A DNA stretch of 64,000 nt from the NCBI RefSeq assembly GCF_028745505.1, contig NZ_JAQZZL010000001.1:2167818-2231817 (forward strand). The letters run 5' to 3'. Below, piece after piece: positions 26,472-34,403 of this stretch. This DNA is from Lentisphaera marina. GTDB lineage: Bacteria > Verrucomicrobiota > Lentisphaeria > Lentisphaerales > Lentisphaeraceae. The position numbers and the translations under genes were made by a program. Numbering within the stretch: the first letter of the stretch is position 1; each line of letters starts with the position of its first letter. The notes below the pieces were generated by a model. That model had not been told where the DNA came from, ran no database searches, and worked only from the letters and a program-made list of their open reading frames with translations.

Positions 26472-27910
26472 GCTGCAAAGTTTTCTTTATTGTAGAGATT
26501 ACAAAGGGGAAAAGGAGCCCAAGCATAGCGTACAGCGATAGGCTTTTTGACTGAGGGATGAGAAAGAACGACGCTATCATTGCCCTCAATAAGCGCATTA
26601 GCGGGGTAAAAGACGCCGCCCTCATCGACTATTTCAAAACCTAAAAGTGTTTCTTTAGGGACTTCATGTCCATCTAGGTTTAGGGTTTTGCTCGTGAGGC
26701 CAGTACCGACGAAGTCAAACTTTACCAAAGCCTTGTTCCCTAGGACTTCCCATGACTTAAAAACAGGCCCTCTATAAACTCCTGCTTTCTTATAAACCTT
26801 AGCCAATGCCATAGCGCTAAAACGCTGCGCAGGAATTTCCTTAAAAGGTGGATGAATATCTTTTTGCATGCCCCCATCGGGTATGGTAATAAGCCAAGCA
26901 TTTTCTATGCTCTGCTCTACTTCAGCTAATCCCTCGGCAAAGCGGGAACTATGAGAATCTATCGGCTTATCTTTTCTAGCTCCAAATGGAGCTAGCGAGG
27001 TCATAATAAAGGGAAGCTTAGGCGATTTAAATAGACGACGCCAGTCAGCAATCATAGTAGATATTTTATGCTTATAGGTGGAGAACTCCCAGACGTTACC
27101 CTCACCCTGGTACCATAAAACACCCTTTAAACCATAGGGCATGATAGGCCCAATCATTCCATTAAAGTGACCGCCTGGTCCGGAAAAATTAGGATCTTTC
27201 TTCCTCCGTTCATCAACTTTTTTAATAAAGGCTTTGCAGTCCGCTCTTTTTTTAACCACATCACTTTGCATCCACTGCTCGATAAAAGTGCCACCCCAAC
27301 TGCCATTAATGATGCCAATAGGGACTGCTAGTTCTTCTTGAATACTTTGACCGAATAGATACCCAATAGCTGAGAACGGGAGTGAGGACTTCTTTGTTGC
27401 TACAGCCCAATTGCAATCAACATCCGTCTGTAGCTCATCCGAGACCGATTTCGGAATCGTACAGAGACGCAGTAAGTTATTACCTGCTTTTTTATGAGCA
27501 TCAGCAACTGGCTTAGACTTTAAACAAGCACGTAAAGACATCCTCATATTGGACTGCCCTGCACACAACCATACATCACCTACAAGAATATCTTTAAGAG
27601 CAATGGAATCACCCTCAGTATTTGAGGCAAGTAGTGTTCTGCCTTCTGCAGAAGACTCAAGAGGATCAAGCGTCAATAACCACATGCCGTTTTTATCTGC
27701 CTTCGTCGTTTTCTTTTGTCCAGCAAAATCAACGCTCACCTGTTGACCTGGAAATGCCGTACCCCAGATGGGTACAGGACAGTCTCGTTGAAGAACAGCG
27801 TGATCTTTAAAGATGCCGCTTAAAGTGATCCTTTTATTGTTTTGATCTCCCGCAAAAGACGGCAAGATCAAACTCATTGCGATGACTATAAATAAGGTTA
27901 TTTTTTTCAT
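26411..27910 (-). CDS. sialate O-acetylesterase-like (SASA) carbohydrate esterase (499 aa)
   Basis: Signal peptide of about 20 residues (IAMSLILPSFAG). An N-terminal beta domain (AVLQRDCPVPIWGTAFPGQQV) is followed by the SGNH core: GQSNM near 118-122 with the nucleophile Ser, GGTFIEQW, WYQGEGNVW, and D-x-x-H as DIHPP. The C-terminus PFRTDRWRW is family-typical. It removes acetyl groups from sugars; sialate, xylan or another glycan is possible. ATG 27910 is preceded by promoter motif B about 125 bp upstream. It stands alone, downstream of a ConA-like gene. Confidence 0.87.
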   Translation of the reverse strand: MKKITLFIVIAMSLILPSFAGDQNNKRITLSGIFKDHAVLQRDCPVPIWGTAFPGQQVSVDFAGQKKTTKADKNGMWLLTLDPLESSAEGRTLLASNTEGDSIALKDILVGDVWLCAGQSNMRMSLRACLKSKPVADAHKKAGNNLLRLCTIPKSVSDELQTDVDCNWAVATKKSSLPFSAIGYLFGQSIQEELAVPIGIINGSWGGTFIEQWMQSDVVKKRADCKAFIKKVDERRKKDPNFSGPGGHFNGMIGPIMPYGLKGVLWYQGEGNVWEFSTYKHKISTMIADWRRLFKSPKLPFIMTSLAPFGARKDKPIDSHSSRFAEGLAEVEQSIENAWLITIPDGGMQKDIHPPFKEIPAQRFSAMALAKVYKKAGVYRGPVFKSWEVLGNKALVKFDFVGTGLTSKTLNLDGHEVPKETLLGFEIVDEGGVFYPANALIEGNDSVVLSHPSVKKPIAVRYAWAPFPLCNLYNKENFAAYPFRTDRWRWRTPKEISLR

Positions 27911-28033
27911 TTATTAACTCGATATCTTAACTAAATTTAAAGAGAAGCATAGGTCCCAATTCATACTCAAAATAATGTTGATTCGAAGGGTTCATGACCT
28001 AAAGATCCCTTATAAAAGTTTCTCATCTAGTAC

Positions 28034-28057
28034 ATTGTACAGAAAAGCAAGATCTTA
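28034..28057 (-). promoter_or_regulatory. promoter motif B upstream of the SASA esterase
   Basis: Minus strand TAAGATC, 10 nt, GTACAAT. Spacing is one base shorter than the other motif B sites, so this copy is the least certain by spacing although both blocks match exactly. Confidence 0.4.
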
Positions 28058-28096
28058 CAGGATGCTTAAAAACTTTTGTGTAAATGATAAGCTGAG

Positions 28097-28747
28097 TTAT
28101 TTCTTGAGCTTAACCACAGTTAGATTATCAATTCTAGCGGGACCTTTGCCAACTGCCCAGCGGATATTGTCGATGGGCCAGTTGATGTAATCGTGCTTAA
28201 TGCTTAAAGGCTCAGAATTCTCCGCATTTAAAACTCTAGCCGTCAGTTGGTCATGATTAAGTTCAAGCAGGATTTTGTAGTACTTATCAATAGAATATTT
28301 TTGCTTTCGAGTCTCATAGACAGCCTTAGGCTTACAGTCACTCTGGACCCTCAGAAAATTAGGAGTTAAAACGACACGACAAATATGTCCTTTCCCAGGG
28401 CCTTTGCCGTTTAGGGTGACAATAACATTTTTTGCCTGGTGTAATTGCACTTCAAAGTAAACCAAAGCACTATGACCAATATCTAAATCCATGCCCGAAG
28501 TTGAGACGTGTTTGTCTTCAGCGAGTTCTCTGCCTTCCAACTTCCCCTCAAGGACTTCATACTTACCTTTTATGGGGATCCATTTGGGAGAGAGTTTCTC
28601 ATAAGTCGTATTTTCAAAATCAAAGTCACACAAGATATCGAATTTTTCGTCAGACCGTTTATCGAGCTCAGTCTGCAATTCAGGTGGAATAGCAAGAGCA
28701 CTCAAATTAAGCAGTAAGAGGAGATGGAAGATTTTGGTGTACATCAT
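28097..28747 (-). CDS. secreted ConA/laminin-G-like beta-sandwich protein (216 aa)
   Basis: Signal peptide to about residue 19 (LLLLLNLSALA). The mature part contains the DFDFENTTYEKLSPKW...VLEGKLEGRE pattern seen in DUF1080/3-keto-disaccharide-hydrolase-like and laminin-G-like folds, with a closing NIRWAVGKGPARIDNLTVVKL. No catalytic residues can be assigned. It starts 6 bp after a pseudopilin gene, so both share the promoters at 29368-29439. A carbohydrate-binding role is inferred. Confidence 0.65.
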   Translation of the reverse strand: MMYTKIFHLLLLLNLSALAIPPELQTELDKRSDEKFDILCDFDFENTTYEKLSPKWIPIKGKYEVLEGKLEGRELAEDKHVSTSGMDLDIGHSALVYFEVQLHQAKNVIVTLNGKGPGKGHICRVVLTPNFLRVQSDCKPKAVYETRKQKYSIDKYYKILLELNHDQLTARVLNAENSEPLSIKHDYINWPIDNIRWAVGKGPARIDNLTVVKLKK

Positions 28748-28753
28748 TTATTC

Positions 28754-29347
28754 TTATTCTTTGTCCCAAAGTTCATCACTTAGATGAATACTAATCATGT
28801 CCTTCAGTGTTGAAACGTGGCCATCGACCCATAATAAGTTGGGCGCTTCATTATGGCGAAGTCCAATGGGAGCTGCCCAGGCAGACTTGTTGTTAATCAA
28901 ATAACCTGCAACAGGACGATTATTCCATGGGTGAGTTGTATTTTTATGCCCACTATCAGCAAAGAAGACAGTCTCTGCTGGATTCTTGACTTCACTAAGC
29001 TTTTGACTATGTAAATTCCAATAATTAAAACCATAAGAGGGCTCCCATTGTTCTGGATCAGCCTTATCGTCGCTAGGGCACTCCAAGATACTCGTATCGC
29101 CAGGAAAGTTACTCCTTTTCGACCAAGGACCAGGATTTGGAAAATGAGCATGAGCTATGATGCGTTCAGAATCATCGTGGTAGATAAACATCGTCGTAGC
29201 GAGTTGTTTTAGATTGTTTTTACAGACACTTGCACGACTCTTATCCCTAGCCTTACCCAAAACCGGCATTAAGAAAGATACAAGAATACCAATAATAGCC
29301 ACCACCACCAAGACTTCGATCAAAGTAAATTTATTTTTCATATCCAT
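28754..29347 (-). CDS. prepilin-like (type II pseudopilin) protein with H-x9-DG tail (197 aa)
   Basis: The N-terminal signature [20 protein letters not shown] is the type IV prepilin methylation motif; the residue before Phe is Lys rather than the usual Gly. The conserved [16 protein letters not shown] near 165-180 is the H-x9-DG block of the large PVC pseudopilin family. It is a likely cell-surface or periplasmic fibre or scaffold component of unknown substrate. It is about 70% identical by eye to the neighbour at 29507-30112, including upstream DNA, so the two arose by tandem duplication. Confidence 0.82.
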   Translation of the reverse strand: MDMKNKFTLIEVLVVVAIIGILVSFLMPVLGKARDKSRASVCKNNLKQLATTMFIYHDDSERIIAHAHFPNPGPWSKRSNFPGDTSILECPSDDKADPEQWEPSYGFNYWNLHSQKLSEVKNPAETVFFADSGHKNTTHPWNNRPVAGYLINNKSAWAAPIGLRHNEAPNLLWVDGHVSTLKDMISIHLSDELWDKE

Positions 29348-29367
29348 TTTATTCCTTTAAGACCACT

Positions 29368-29394
29368 ATTATCCTGAGATTACTTTGGATGACA
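29368..29394 (-). promoter_or_regulatory. promoter motif A upstream of pseudopilin 28754-29347
   Basis: Minus strand TGTCAT, 14 nt, GGATAAT, 21 nt before the ATG. It lies just downstream of a motif B copy. Confidence 0.5.
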
Positions 29395-29414
29395 TAAACT
29401 CGTATTTTTGTATA

Positions 29415-29439
29415 ATTGTACAAACTTTTGAAGATCTTA
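29415..29439 (-). promoter_or_regulatory. promoter motif B upstream of pseudopilin 28754-29347
   Basis: Minus strand TAAGATC, 11 nt, GTACAAT, exactly as at the ECF sigma gene. With motif A nearby this gives two tandem promoters. Confidence 0.5.
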
Positions 29440-29506
29440 TATCTTTTTTGAAAAAAATTACGCTCGGATAATGCCGAGATCAAAATAAACTACCCATCAT
29501 TTTTTC

Positions 29507-30112
29507 TTATTCTCTATCCCAAAGTTCATTACTTAGATGAATACTAACCATATCCTTCAGTGTTGAAACGTGGCCATCGACCCATAATAAGTTGGGCGCT
29601 TCTTCATGACGAAGTCCAATGGGAGCTGCCCAGGCAGACTTGTTGTTAATCAAATAACCTGCAACAGCGCGATTATTCCACGGGTGAGTGGTGTTTATAT
29701 GCCCACTATCAGCAAAAAAGATTGTCTCTTCTGACTTACTTATTTCAGCAAGCTTACGTTCCTTTAAATAGAAATAATTAAAACCATATGAGGGCTCCCA
29801 ACTAGCTGGATTCGCCTTTTCATCGCTGGGGCATTCCAAAATGCTGTTATCTCCTGGGAAAACGTTTGCCCTTGACCAGGGAATTGGCAAGACATTAGAA
29901 GGATTTGTCTTAAAATGATTAATAATGTACTGAGAATCGTTCAGGTATAAATACATCGTTAAGCTCAGTTGTTTGAGGTTGTTTTTACATACACTCGAGC
30001 GACTCTTATCTCTAGCATTGCCCAAAACCGGCACTAAGAAAGATACAAGAATACCAATAATAGCCACCACCACCAAGACTTCGATCAAAGTAAATTTATT
30101 TTTCATATCCAT
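29507..30112 (-). CDS. prepilin-like (type II pseudopilin) protein with H-x9-DG tail (201 aa)
   Basis: Starts [12 protein letters not shown] like its neighbour and ends with [16 protein letters not shown] and a WDRE C-terminus. The sequence differs from the neighbour mainly in the middle (residues ~55-80 and 105-125), where surface variation would be expected, while the N-terminal 45 and C-terminal 70 residues are almost identical. Downstream of the ECF sigma/anti-sigma operon, with its own tandem motif A and B copies. Confidence 0.82.
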   Translation of the reverse strand: MDMKNKFTLIEVLVVVAIIGILVSFLVPVLGNARDKSRSSVCKNNLKQLSLTMYLYLNDSQYIINHFKTNPSNVLPIPWSRANVFPGDNSILECPSDEKANPASWEPSYGFNYFYLKERKLAEISKSEETIFFADSGHINTTHPWNNRAVAGYLINNKSAWAAPIGLRHEEAPNLLWVDGHVSTLKDMVSIHLSNELWDRE

Positions 30113-30132
30113 TTTATTCCTTTAAGTCCACT

Positions 30133-30159
30133 ATTATCCTGAGATTACTTTGGATGACA
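30133..30159 (-). promoter_or_regulatory. promoter motif A upstream of pseudopilin 29507-30112
   Basis: Minus strand TGTCAT, 14 nt, GGATAAT, 21 nt before the ATG; a duplicate of the site at 29368. Confidence 0.5.
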
Positions 30160-30172
30160 TAAACTATGTATA

Positions 30173-30197
30173 TTTGTACGAACTCTTGAAGATCTTA
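30173..30197 (-). promoter_or_regulatory. promoter motif B upstream of pseudopilin 29507-30112
   Basis: Minus strand TAAGATC, 11 nt, GTACAAA. Same spacing as at the sigma gene. Confidence 0.5.
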
Positions 30198-30255
30198 TAT
30201 CTTTTTTGAAAAATAATACGCTCGGATAATTCCTAAACCTTCCGCTACCTTCGGT

Positions 30256-31245
30256 TTACTCAACTGGAGATATCTTAATGCTCACTTTATCAAGGTAATG
30301 CTTCTCAAATTTCGAAGGCCCCACAACTGATTTCTCTGCATCAAGGACATAAACTAAAAGAATGAGGTAGCGGCTTTCTGCTGGCAAAACTGTCTCGGTC
30401 TCTATATTTTCCCAAGCGCCTCTCTCTTTGAAAGGCAAACGATTTTGTGCAAAAGTTAAAGATTGGTCCATTAACCATTGTGCCGAAATCTGTTTATGAG
30501 GCATTTCTGCATCTACTGGAAGCGATAAAATTTGAATTCCATAATGAGTCACTTGATCAGAAGCATTCGTGAAATTGGCACTCCCTTTACAGATGTATGT
30601 TTTCGACGGATCCAAATGATATTTCTTGAGGTCGAGCATATAAAACACATTACTGTTCGAGGGGTTACCAGCGGTAAGCTCCCCCTCAAAAGTTGAGCTA
30701 ATCATCTTTAACATTGATTTGCCGTGCAGTGGGCTAACGCCATTTTCGGCTTGAACAACAAGCGCCGTATCACCTCCCCACTGCTTGGCCTCTATGGGTA
30801 CGCCATGATCGTAGTAATCTATGTCCTGTTCAAAACTCTCAAAAAATGACATTGTTTGCTGTTTCAAACTCACAAAGATATTCTTCCCATAAGCGGCAGA
30901 TGTCCCCATAAAACCTACGCATAAACCCGCCGCTAAAGTAGAAATGAGCTGGAATCGACGTCGCAGAGAACTCTTTCTATCATAGCTTGTGATGTCATTC
31001 ATAACTGATGATTCCAGCCTATTGCCCTCCTCTTCGCTCTCGAGAATTTTATCAATCTTCAGCCATCGGGGAGTCTTTGTCTGGACTTCTTGTACTAAAC
31101 CATTGAAGTAAAGCTCATCGGCCAATTCCTGTCGAAAGTCGGCATCCTCCTCAAGGCGCTGTTGCAATTGCTCTACTCGGCTTTCATCGAATTCCTCCAC
31201 ATCACCATAGCAAACTTTTAGTAAGTCTTTTAAATCCTTATTCAT
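30256..31245 (-). CDS. anti-sigma factor with extracytoplasmic domain (329 aa)
   Basis: The start is taken at MNKDLKDLL (31245), not the frame's first codon at 31284, because ATG 31245 overlaps the sigma stop (ATGA) and follows a perfect GGAGG. The cytoplasmic part (~1-80) is acidic and helical (VEQLQQRLEEDADFRQELADELYFNGLVQ), like anti-sigma domains paired with PVC ECF factors. One membrane segment lies near 98-117 (LISTLAAGLCVGFMGTSAAY). The outer ~200 residues are beta-rich (GKSMLKMIS, YHLDPSKTYICKGSANF) and look like a carbohydrate-binding sandwich. Likely role: senses an external ligand and holds the sigma factor; the ligand is inferred. Confidence 0.75.
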   Translation of the reverse strand: MNKDLKDLLKVCYGDVEEFDESRVEQLQQRLEEDADFRQELADELYFNGLVQEVQTKTPRWLKIDKILESEEEGNRLESSVMNDITSYDRKSSLRRRFQLISTLAAGLCVGFMGTSAAYGKNIFVSLKQQTMSFFESFEQDIDYYDHGVPIEAKQWGGDTALVVQAENGVSPLHGKSMLKMISSTFEGELTAGNPSNSNVFYMLDLKKYHLDPSKTYICKGSANFTNASDQVTHYGIQILSLPVDAEMPHKQISAQWLMDQSLTFAQNRLPFKERGAWENIETETVLPAESRYLILLVYVLDAEKSVVGPSKFEKHYLDKVSIKISPVE

Positions 31246-31820
31246 GATAAGCCTCCTTCTTCTGAGCAAGAGCTTTGGATACATTTCCTGAGCAATTCAT
31301 TCGCTCTGTAACGAGCCTGGTAAATGGCATTGCGGTTCATTTCGAGTTCCGTTTCCAGGGTATCCAGCCTTAAACCTTTGAGGCCCGTCTCGATGATCCT
31401 ACTCAATTTATCAGGGAGCTTGTTGATACAGTGTAATAAGCTTGCCATCTGTTCATCTTTGACATTCGCTGAGGCCTGAACAAGCTCTTCATCAATACTT
31501 GAAAAAATGTGCTCACGAAAATTATCCATGGCATTAGTACGGCGCTTTGTGGTTTTGAAGTAATTGCGCAAATGATTATGGGCAATTCCAAAGAGCCATG
31601 ATTGAATGCTTTTCTCAGTATCAAAGGCCGATAGTTTTTTATAAGCAGTAATAAAAGTTTCCTGGGCGAGATCATCAACTTGATCCTGCTTGTAGAGCTT
31701 GGTCGCTAAATAAGATCTCACCATAAGCTCATATTCATGAATGATAATTCTGAATTGATTCTTATCGCCCGCTAAAATTGATTCGACTATCTTAGAGACC
31801 TCTGAATGAGACAAAGCCAT
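31242..31820 (-). CDS. ECF-type RNA polymerase sigma factor (192 aa)
   Basis: Region 2 is DQVDDLAQETFITAYKKLSAF followed by SWLFGIAHNHLRNYFK (about 45-90); region 4 is KLPDKLSRIIETGLKGLRLDTLETELEMNRNAIYQARYRA (about 130-180). The length and sequence fit the Rhodopirellula/Verrucomicrobium-type ECF group (TIGR02989-like). It is followed by its anti-sigma gene with a 4-bp overlap. Its own upstream DNA carries motif B, which is repeated before neighbouring genes, so it probably activates itself and those genes. Confidence 0.88.
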   Translation of the reverse strand: MALSHSEVSKIVESILAGDKNQFRIIIHEYELMVRSYLATKLYKQDQVDDLAQETFITAYKKLSAFDTEKSIQSWLFGIAHNHLRNYFKTTKRRTNAMDNFREHIFSSIDEELVQASANVKDEQMASLLHCINKLPDKLSRIIETGLKGLRLDTLETELEMNRNAIYQARYRANELLRKCIQSSCSEEGGLS

Positions 31821-31854
31821 AAATTCACCTATAGATATTATTTTCTAATCAATT

Positions 31855-31879
31855 ATTGTACGCAGAACTTCAGATCTTA
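31855..31879 (-). promoter_or_regulatory. promoter motif B upstream of the ECF sigma gene
   Basis: Minus strand TAAGATC, 11 nt, GTACAAT, 35 nt before the ATG at 31820. Autoregulated promoters are the usual way to recognise an ECF sigma's target, so this is the best reference copy of motif B. Confidence 0.55.
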
Positions 31880-31975
31880 TATAAAAATTGAATTTTTTTA
31901 TAAAAAAAACCGCCAATTATCTCAAATTTTGCGAACTGCGCAATAATATCGTTTAAAAATGATTTATTCAGATCT

Positions 31976-33400
31976 TTATTTAATTTTCTTCAGTGGCTGC
32001 GGGTTCTCAACAAAAGCAGCCGGCCTGTTGTTCAGCTTCAGATCTTGCTCAAAAGCCTTGCCGTAGGCGAGTAAACGCTTAAGCACTTCAGGATGAGCTT
32101 TCGATACATCCTTAGTTTCACCAATATCTTGCTCCAGATCATAAAGAATCGTTGTTATTTTTTTCTTCTTACCCTGCCTTTTTAAGTGCATCTTCCACTT
32201 ACCGGATCGCACCGCTTCAAGCGAGTTCGCTTTATAATAGAAGAAAGCCTCGTGTGGTGATTTCTCTTCACCTCTGATGACGGACCAAATATCCTTACCA
32301 TCAATAACTCGATCGGAAGGAACTTCTGCACCGGCTAATTTCGCAAAAGTCGGCAAAAGATCCATAGTGCTCATAATTTCATTATTAGCCATTCCAGCGG
32401 GAATGTTCCCCGGCCAACGAATAACAGTGGGAACGCGCATGCCACCTTCTGAGGTGTGACCTTTTTTCCCCTTCAAGGGAGTAGCCTTGCCAAGTGCCGG
32501 GCCATTATCCGAGCTAAAAACTACTAGTGTATTATCGTCGATCCCATGTTTTTTGAGAGTATCAAGAATCTGACCAACAGACCAGTCCACCTCGGCAATG
32601 GCCTGGGATAGCAGTTGCTTGCGAGCATTATAATCGATGTAATTATCTTCTTTACTCAAACTTGTTTTGAGTCCCTCCGGTAAATCCTTCATATAAGCCG
32701 GGGAAACATGTAGTGGGACATGAGGAATCGGCTGTGGCATATAGATAAAAAAGGGCTCATCCTTGTTCTTTTCGATAAACTGCACAGCACGTTCGGTAAA
32801 ACGCTTGGTTAAATAATCAGCATCGGGATCCATTTCTATGACCTCTTCTCCTTCAAGTAAGGGCAAAGGCGGAAACTTGAAATGCGCTTGTCGCGGGTGA
32901 TAAGGGTGAATATCGTGACTGTAAGGAAGTCCAAAAAACTCGTCAAAGCCTTGTCTCGTCGGTAAAAACTCAGGTTGATCTCCTAGGTGCCACTTGCCAA
33001 ATAAGCCCGTTTTATAGCCCTCTTTTTTAAGAACTTCTGCAATGGTAATTTCTTTAGGATTCAAACCTTTTTTGTCCCCTGCCAGCAGAACGACAAAATT
33101 GGAACCCCTAGCCATATCAATGCGTTTGGGGTAGGTCCCCGTCATCAAAGCCGCTCGCGAGGGAGTACACACTGACGCCGCTACATAAAAACTGGTTAAT
33201 TTTGCGCCTTCAGCAGCCATCTGATCAATTCGGGGTGTACTGACATGAGTACCGCCAAAACAACTGAGGTCAGCATAGCCCTGATCATCGGTAAAAATGA
33301 TAATGAAATTGGGCTTAGTCCTAGCCTCTTCTGCCATCAGCAAAGAAAGTGGACTAATCACCACAACAAGCAAAAATAATAAATTTAGATAAGACTTCAC
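31976..33400 (-). CDS. exported sulfatase (474 aa)
   Basis: Signal peptide to about residue 23 (LLFLLVVVISPLSLLMA). Metal ligands Asp38-Asp39 in FTDDQGYAD; formylglycine motif C-T-P-S-R with Cys78; GLFGKWHLGDQP and SSDNGPALG complete the site; DVSKAHPEVL closes the C-terminal subdomain. It resembles arylsulfatase A-type S1 enzymes. No motif A or B lies in its 129-bp upstream gap, unlike its sulfatase neighbour. The lipoprotein gene 33530-34297 is upstream, so it may be co-transcribed with it. Confidence 0.9.
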   Translation of the reverse strand: MKSYLNLLFLLVVVISPLSLLMAEEARTKPNFIIIFTDDQGYADLSCFGGTHVSTPRIDQMAAEGAKLTSFYVAASVCTPSRAALMTGTYPKRIDMARGSNFVVLLAGDKKGLNPKEITIAEVLKKEGYKTGLFGKWHLGDQPEFLPTRQGFDEFFGLPYSHDIHPYHPRQAHFKFPPLPLLEGEEVIEMDPDADYLTKRFTERAVQFIEKNKDEPFFIYMPQPIPHVPLHVSPAYMKDLPEGLKTSLSKEDNYIDYNARKQLLSQAIAEVDWSVGQILDTLKKHGIDDNTLVVFSSDNGPALGKATPLKGKKGHTSEGGMRVPTVIRWPGNIPAGMANNEIMSTMDLLPTFAKLAGAEVPSDRVIDGKDIWSVIRGEEKSPHEAFFYYKANSLEAVRSGKWKMHLKRQGKKKKITTILYDLEQDIGETKDVSKAHPEVLKRLLAYGKAFEQDLKLNNRPAAFVENPQPLKKIK

Positions 33401-33529
33401 TATATGCCTATGATTTGTTTAGTTTTAAGTTTGCAGAATTATTCTGTAGTGGAATACGGATTTCCCAGTCAGTAATTTTCAATTGCATATAATGGCATGA
33501 TTGAAAATTAAACCATGCCATCGATCTAT

Positions 33530-34297
33530 TTACTTAACTTCCCAGAGCTTAATAGCGTCAAAAATAATGCGTTCTTCGAGGCCTTCTTTTGATTTAAAAC
33601 TGAATCTTGGGCCGTGTTTATCTTTCTTATTTTCTATAGTCACCTGCTCGTGTTCGTAGACTTTACTGTGACCATTAACGCTAAGACGCATTTTTCCTTT
33701 TTGGTATTCGAGAATTAAATCGACCCATTCATTGATCTTCATTTCGGCATTAGCTTCGGTAAAAGGTACTTTTGTCTCACCTGGAAGAATGAGTCTATAA
33801 CCTCCCTCAGGGTTGTAAGATAGCGTCATCATGTGATGACCAATCTGAAATGATGGCCTAGCAGGAACTAAGGCGTCTGTCACAAACTTATAACGCATAT
33901 GCAGGACAAATTTTTCCGGCACTTTATTGAGGTGCCCTACTACGCCTAAACCAAGGTGATGATCCCGCTTGAGTTTCTTCATCGCCTCTTCTTTCGTTTT
34001 AAATTGCGGTGTCATTATTAAATGACCGTCTTTGAGGTACATTTTTTTAGAGCGTAGGTAGTCCTTGTTAAGCTCGCCATCAAAGTTATCTGAATAAATA
34101 AGCGTTCCCTGACTAAAGAGCTGTGAGTTAAACTCATCCGATAGAAATGTACTTGCTTGCTGCTTTTGTTCCAATTGAGAAATGTCTTTTTCAACTGTCG
34201 TGTGTACGGCCGGCTGGGGATTTTTCGTGCTCTTCACCTGACAACCCGTATTTATAAGACCTGCGAGCAAGAGCAGAGATAAACTTTTTTTATTCAT
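33530..34297 (-). CDS. secreted ConA-like beta-sandwich lipoprotein (255 aa)
   Basis: MNKKSLSLLLLAGLINTGC gives a lipoprotein-like signal with Cys19, although Asn at -3 departs from the usual lipobox. The mature part has LIYSDNFDGELNKDYLRSKK and a closing RIIFDAIKLWEVK, a pattern of DUF1080/laminin-G-like sandwiches. No catalytic motif seen. It lies between two sulfatases and may bind their polysaccharide substrate (inference). Confidence 0.65.
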   Translation of the reverse strand: MNKKSLSLLLLAGLINTGCQVKSTKNPQPAVHTTVEKDISQLEQKQQASTFLSDEFNSQLFSQGTLIYSDNFDGELNKDYLRSKKMYLKDGHLIMTPQFKTKEEAMKKLKRDHHLGLGVVGHLNKVPEKFVLHMRYKFVTDALVPARPSFQIGHHMMTLSYNPEGGYRLILPGETKVPFTEANAEMKINEWVDLILEYQKGKMRLSVNGHSKVYEHEQVTIENKKDKHGPRFSFKSKEGLEERIIFDAIKLWEVK

Positions 34298-34353
34298 TTC
34301 AATGAACCTTAATTAAGTGTTTTATAAGAAAAAATTAGACCTTTCATTAAATA

Positions 34354-34386
34354 CAAAAAGCAGGGAAGAAAATTATCTTCCCTGCT
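34354..34386 (-). terminator. intrinsic terminator of sulfatase 34404-35960
   Basis: Perfect 11-bp stem AGCAGGGAAGA / TCTTCCCTGCT with a 6-nt loop, followed on the minus strand by TTTTTG. It begins 18 bp after the sulfatase stop and separates it from the lipoprotein gene downstream. Confidence 0.85.
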
Positions 34387-34403
34387 TACTTCCTGTAAAT
34401 CTA

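Noticed and set aside
33401..33529. Promoter motif A or B upstream of the sulfatase 31976-33400
   Set aside because: Neither TGTCAT nor TAAGATC with a matching second block is present; transcription may come from the lipoprotein gene upstream.
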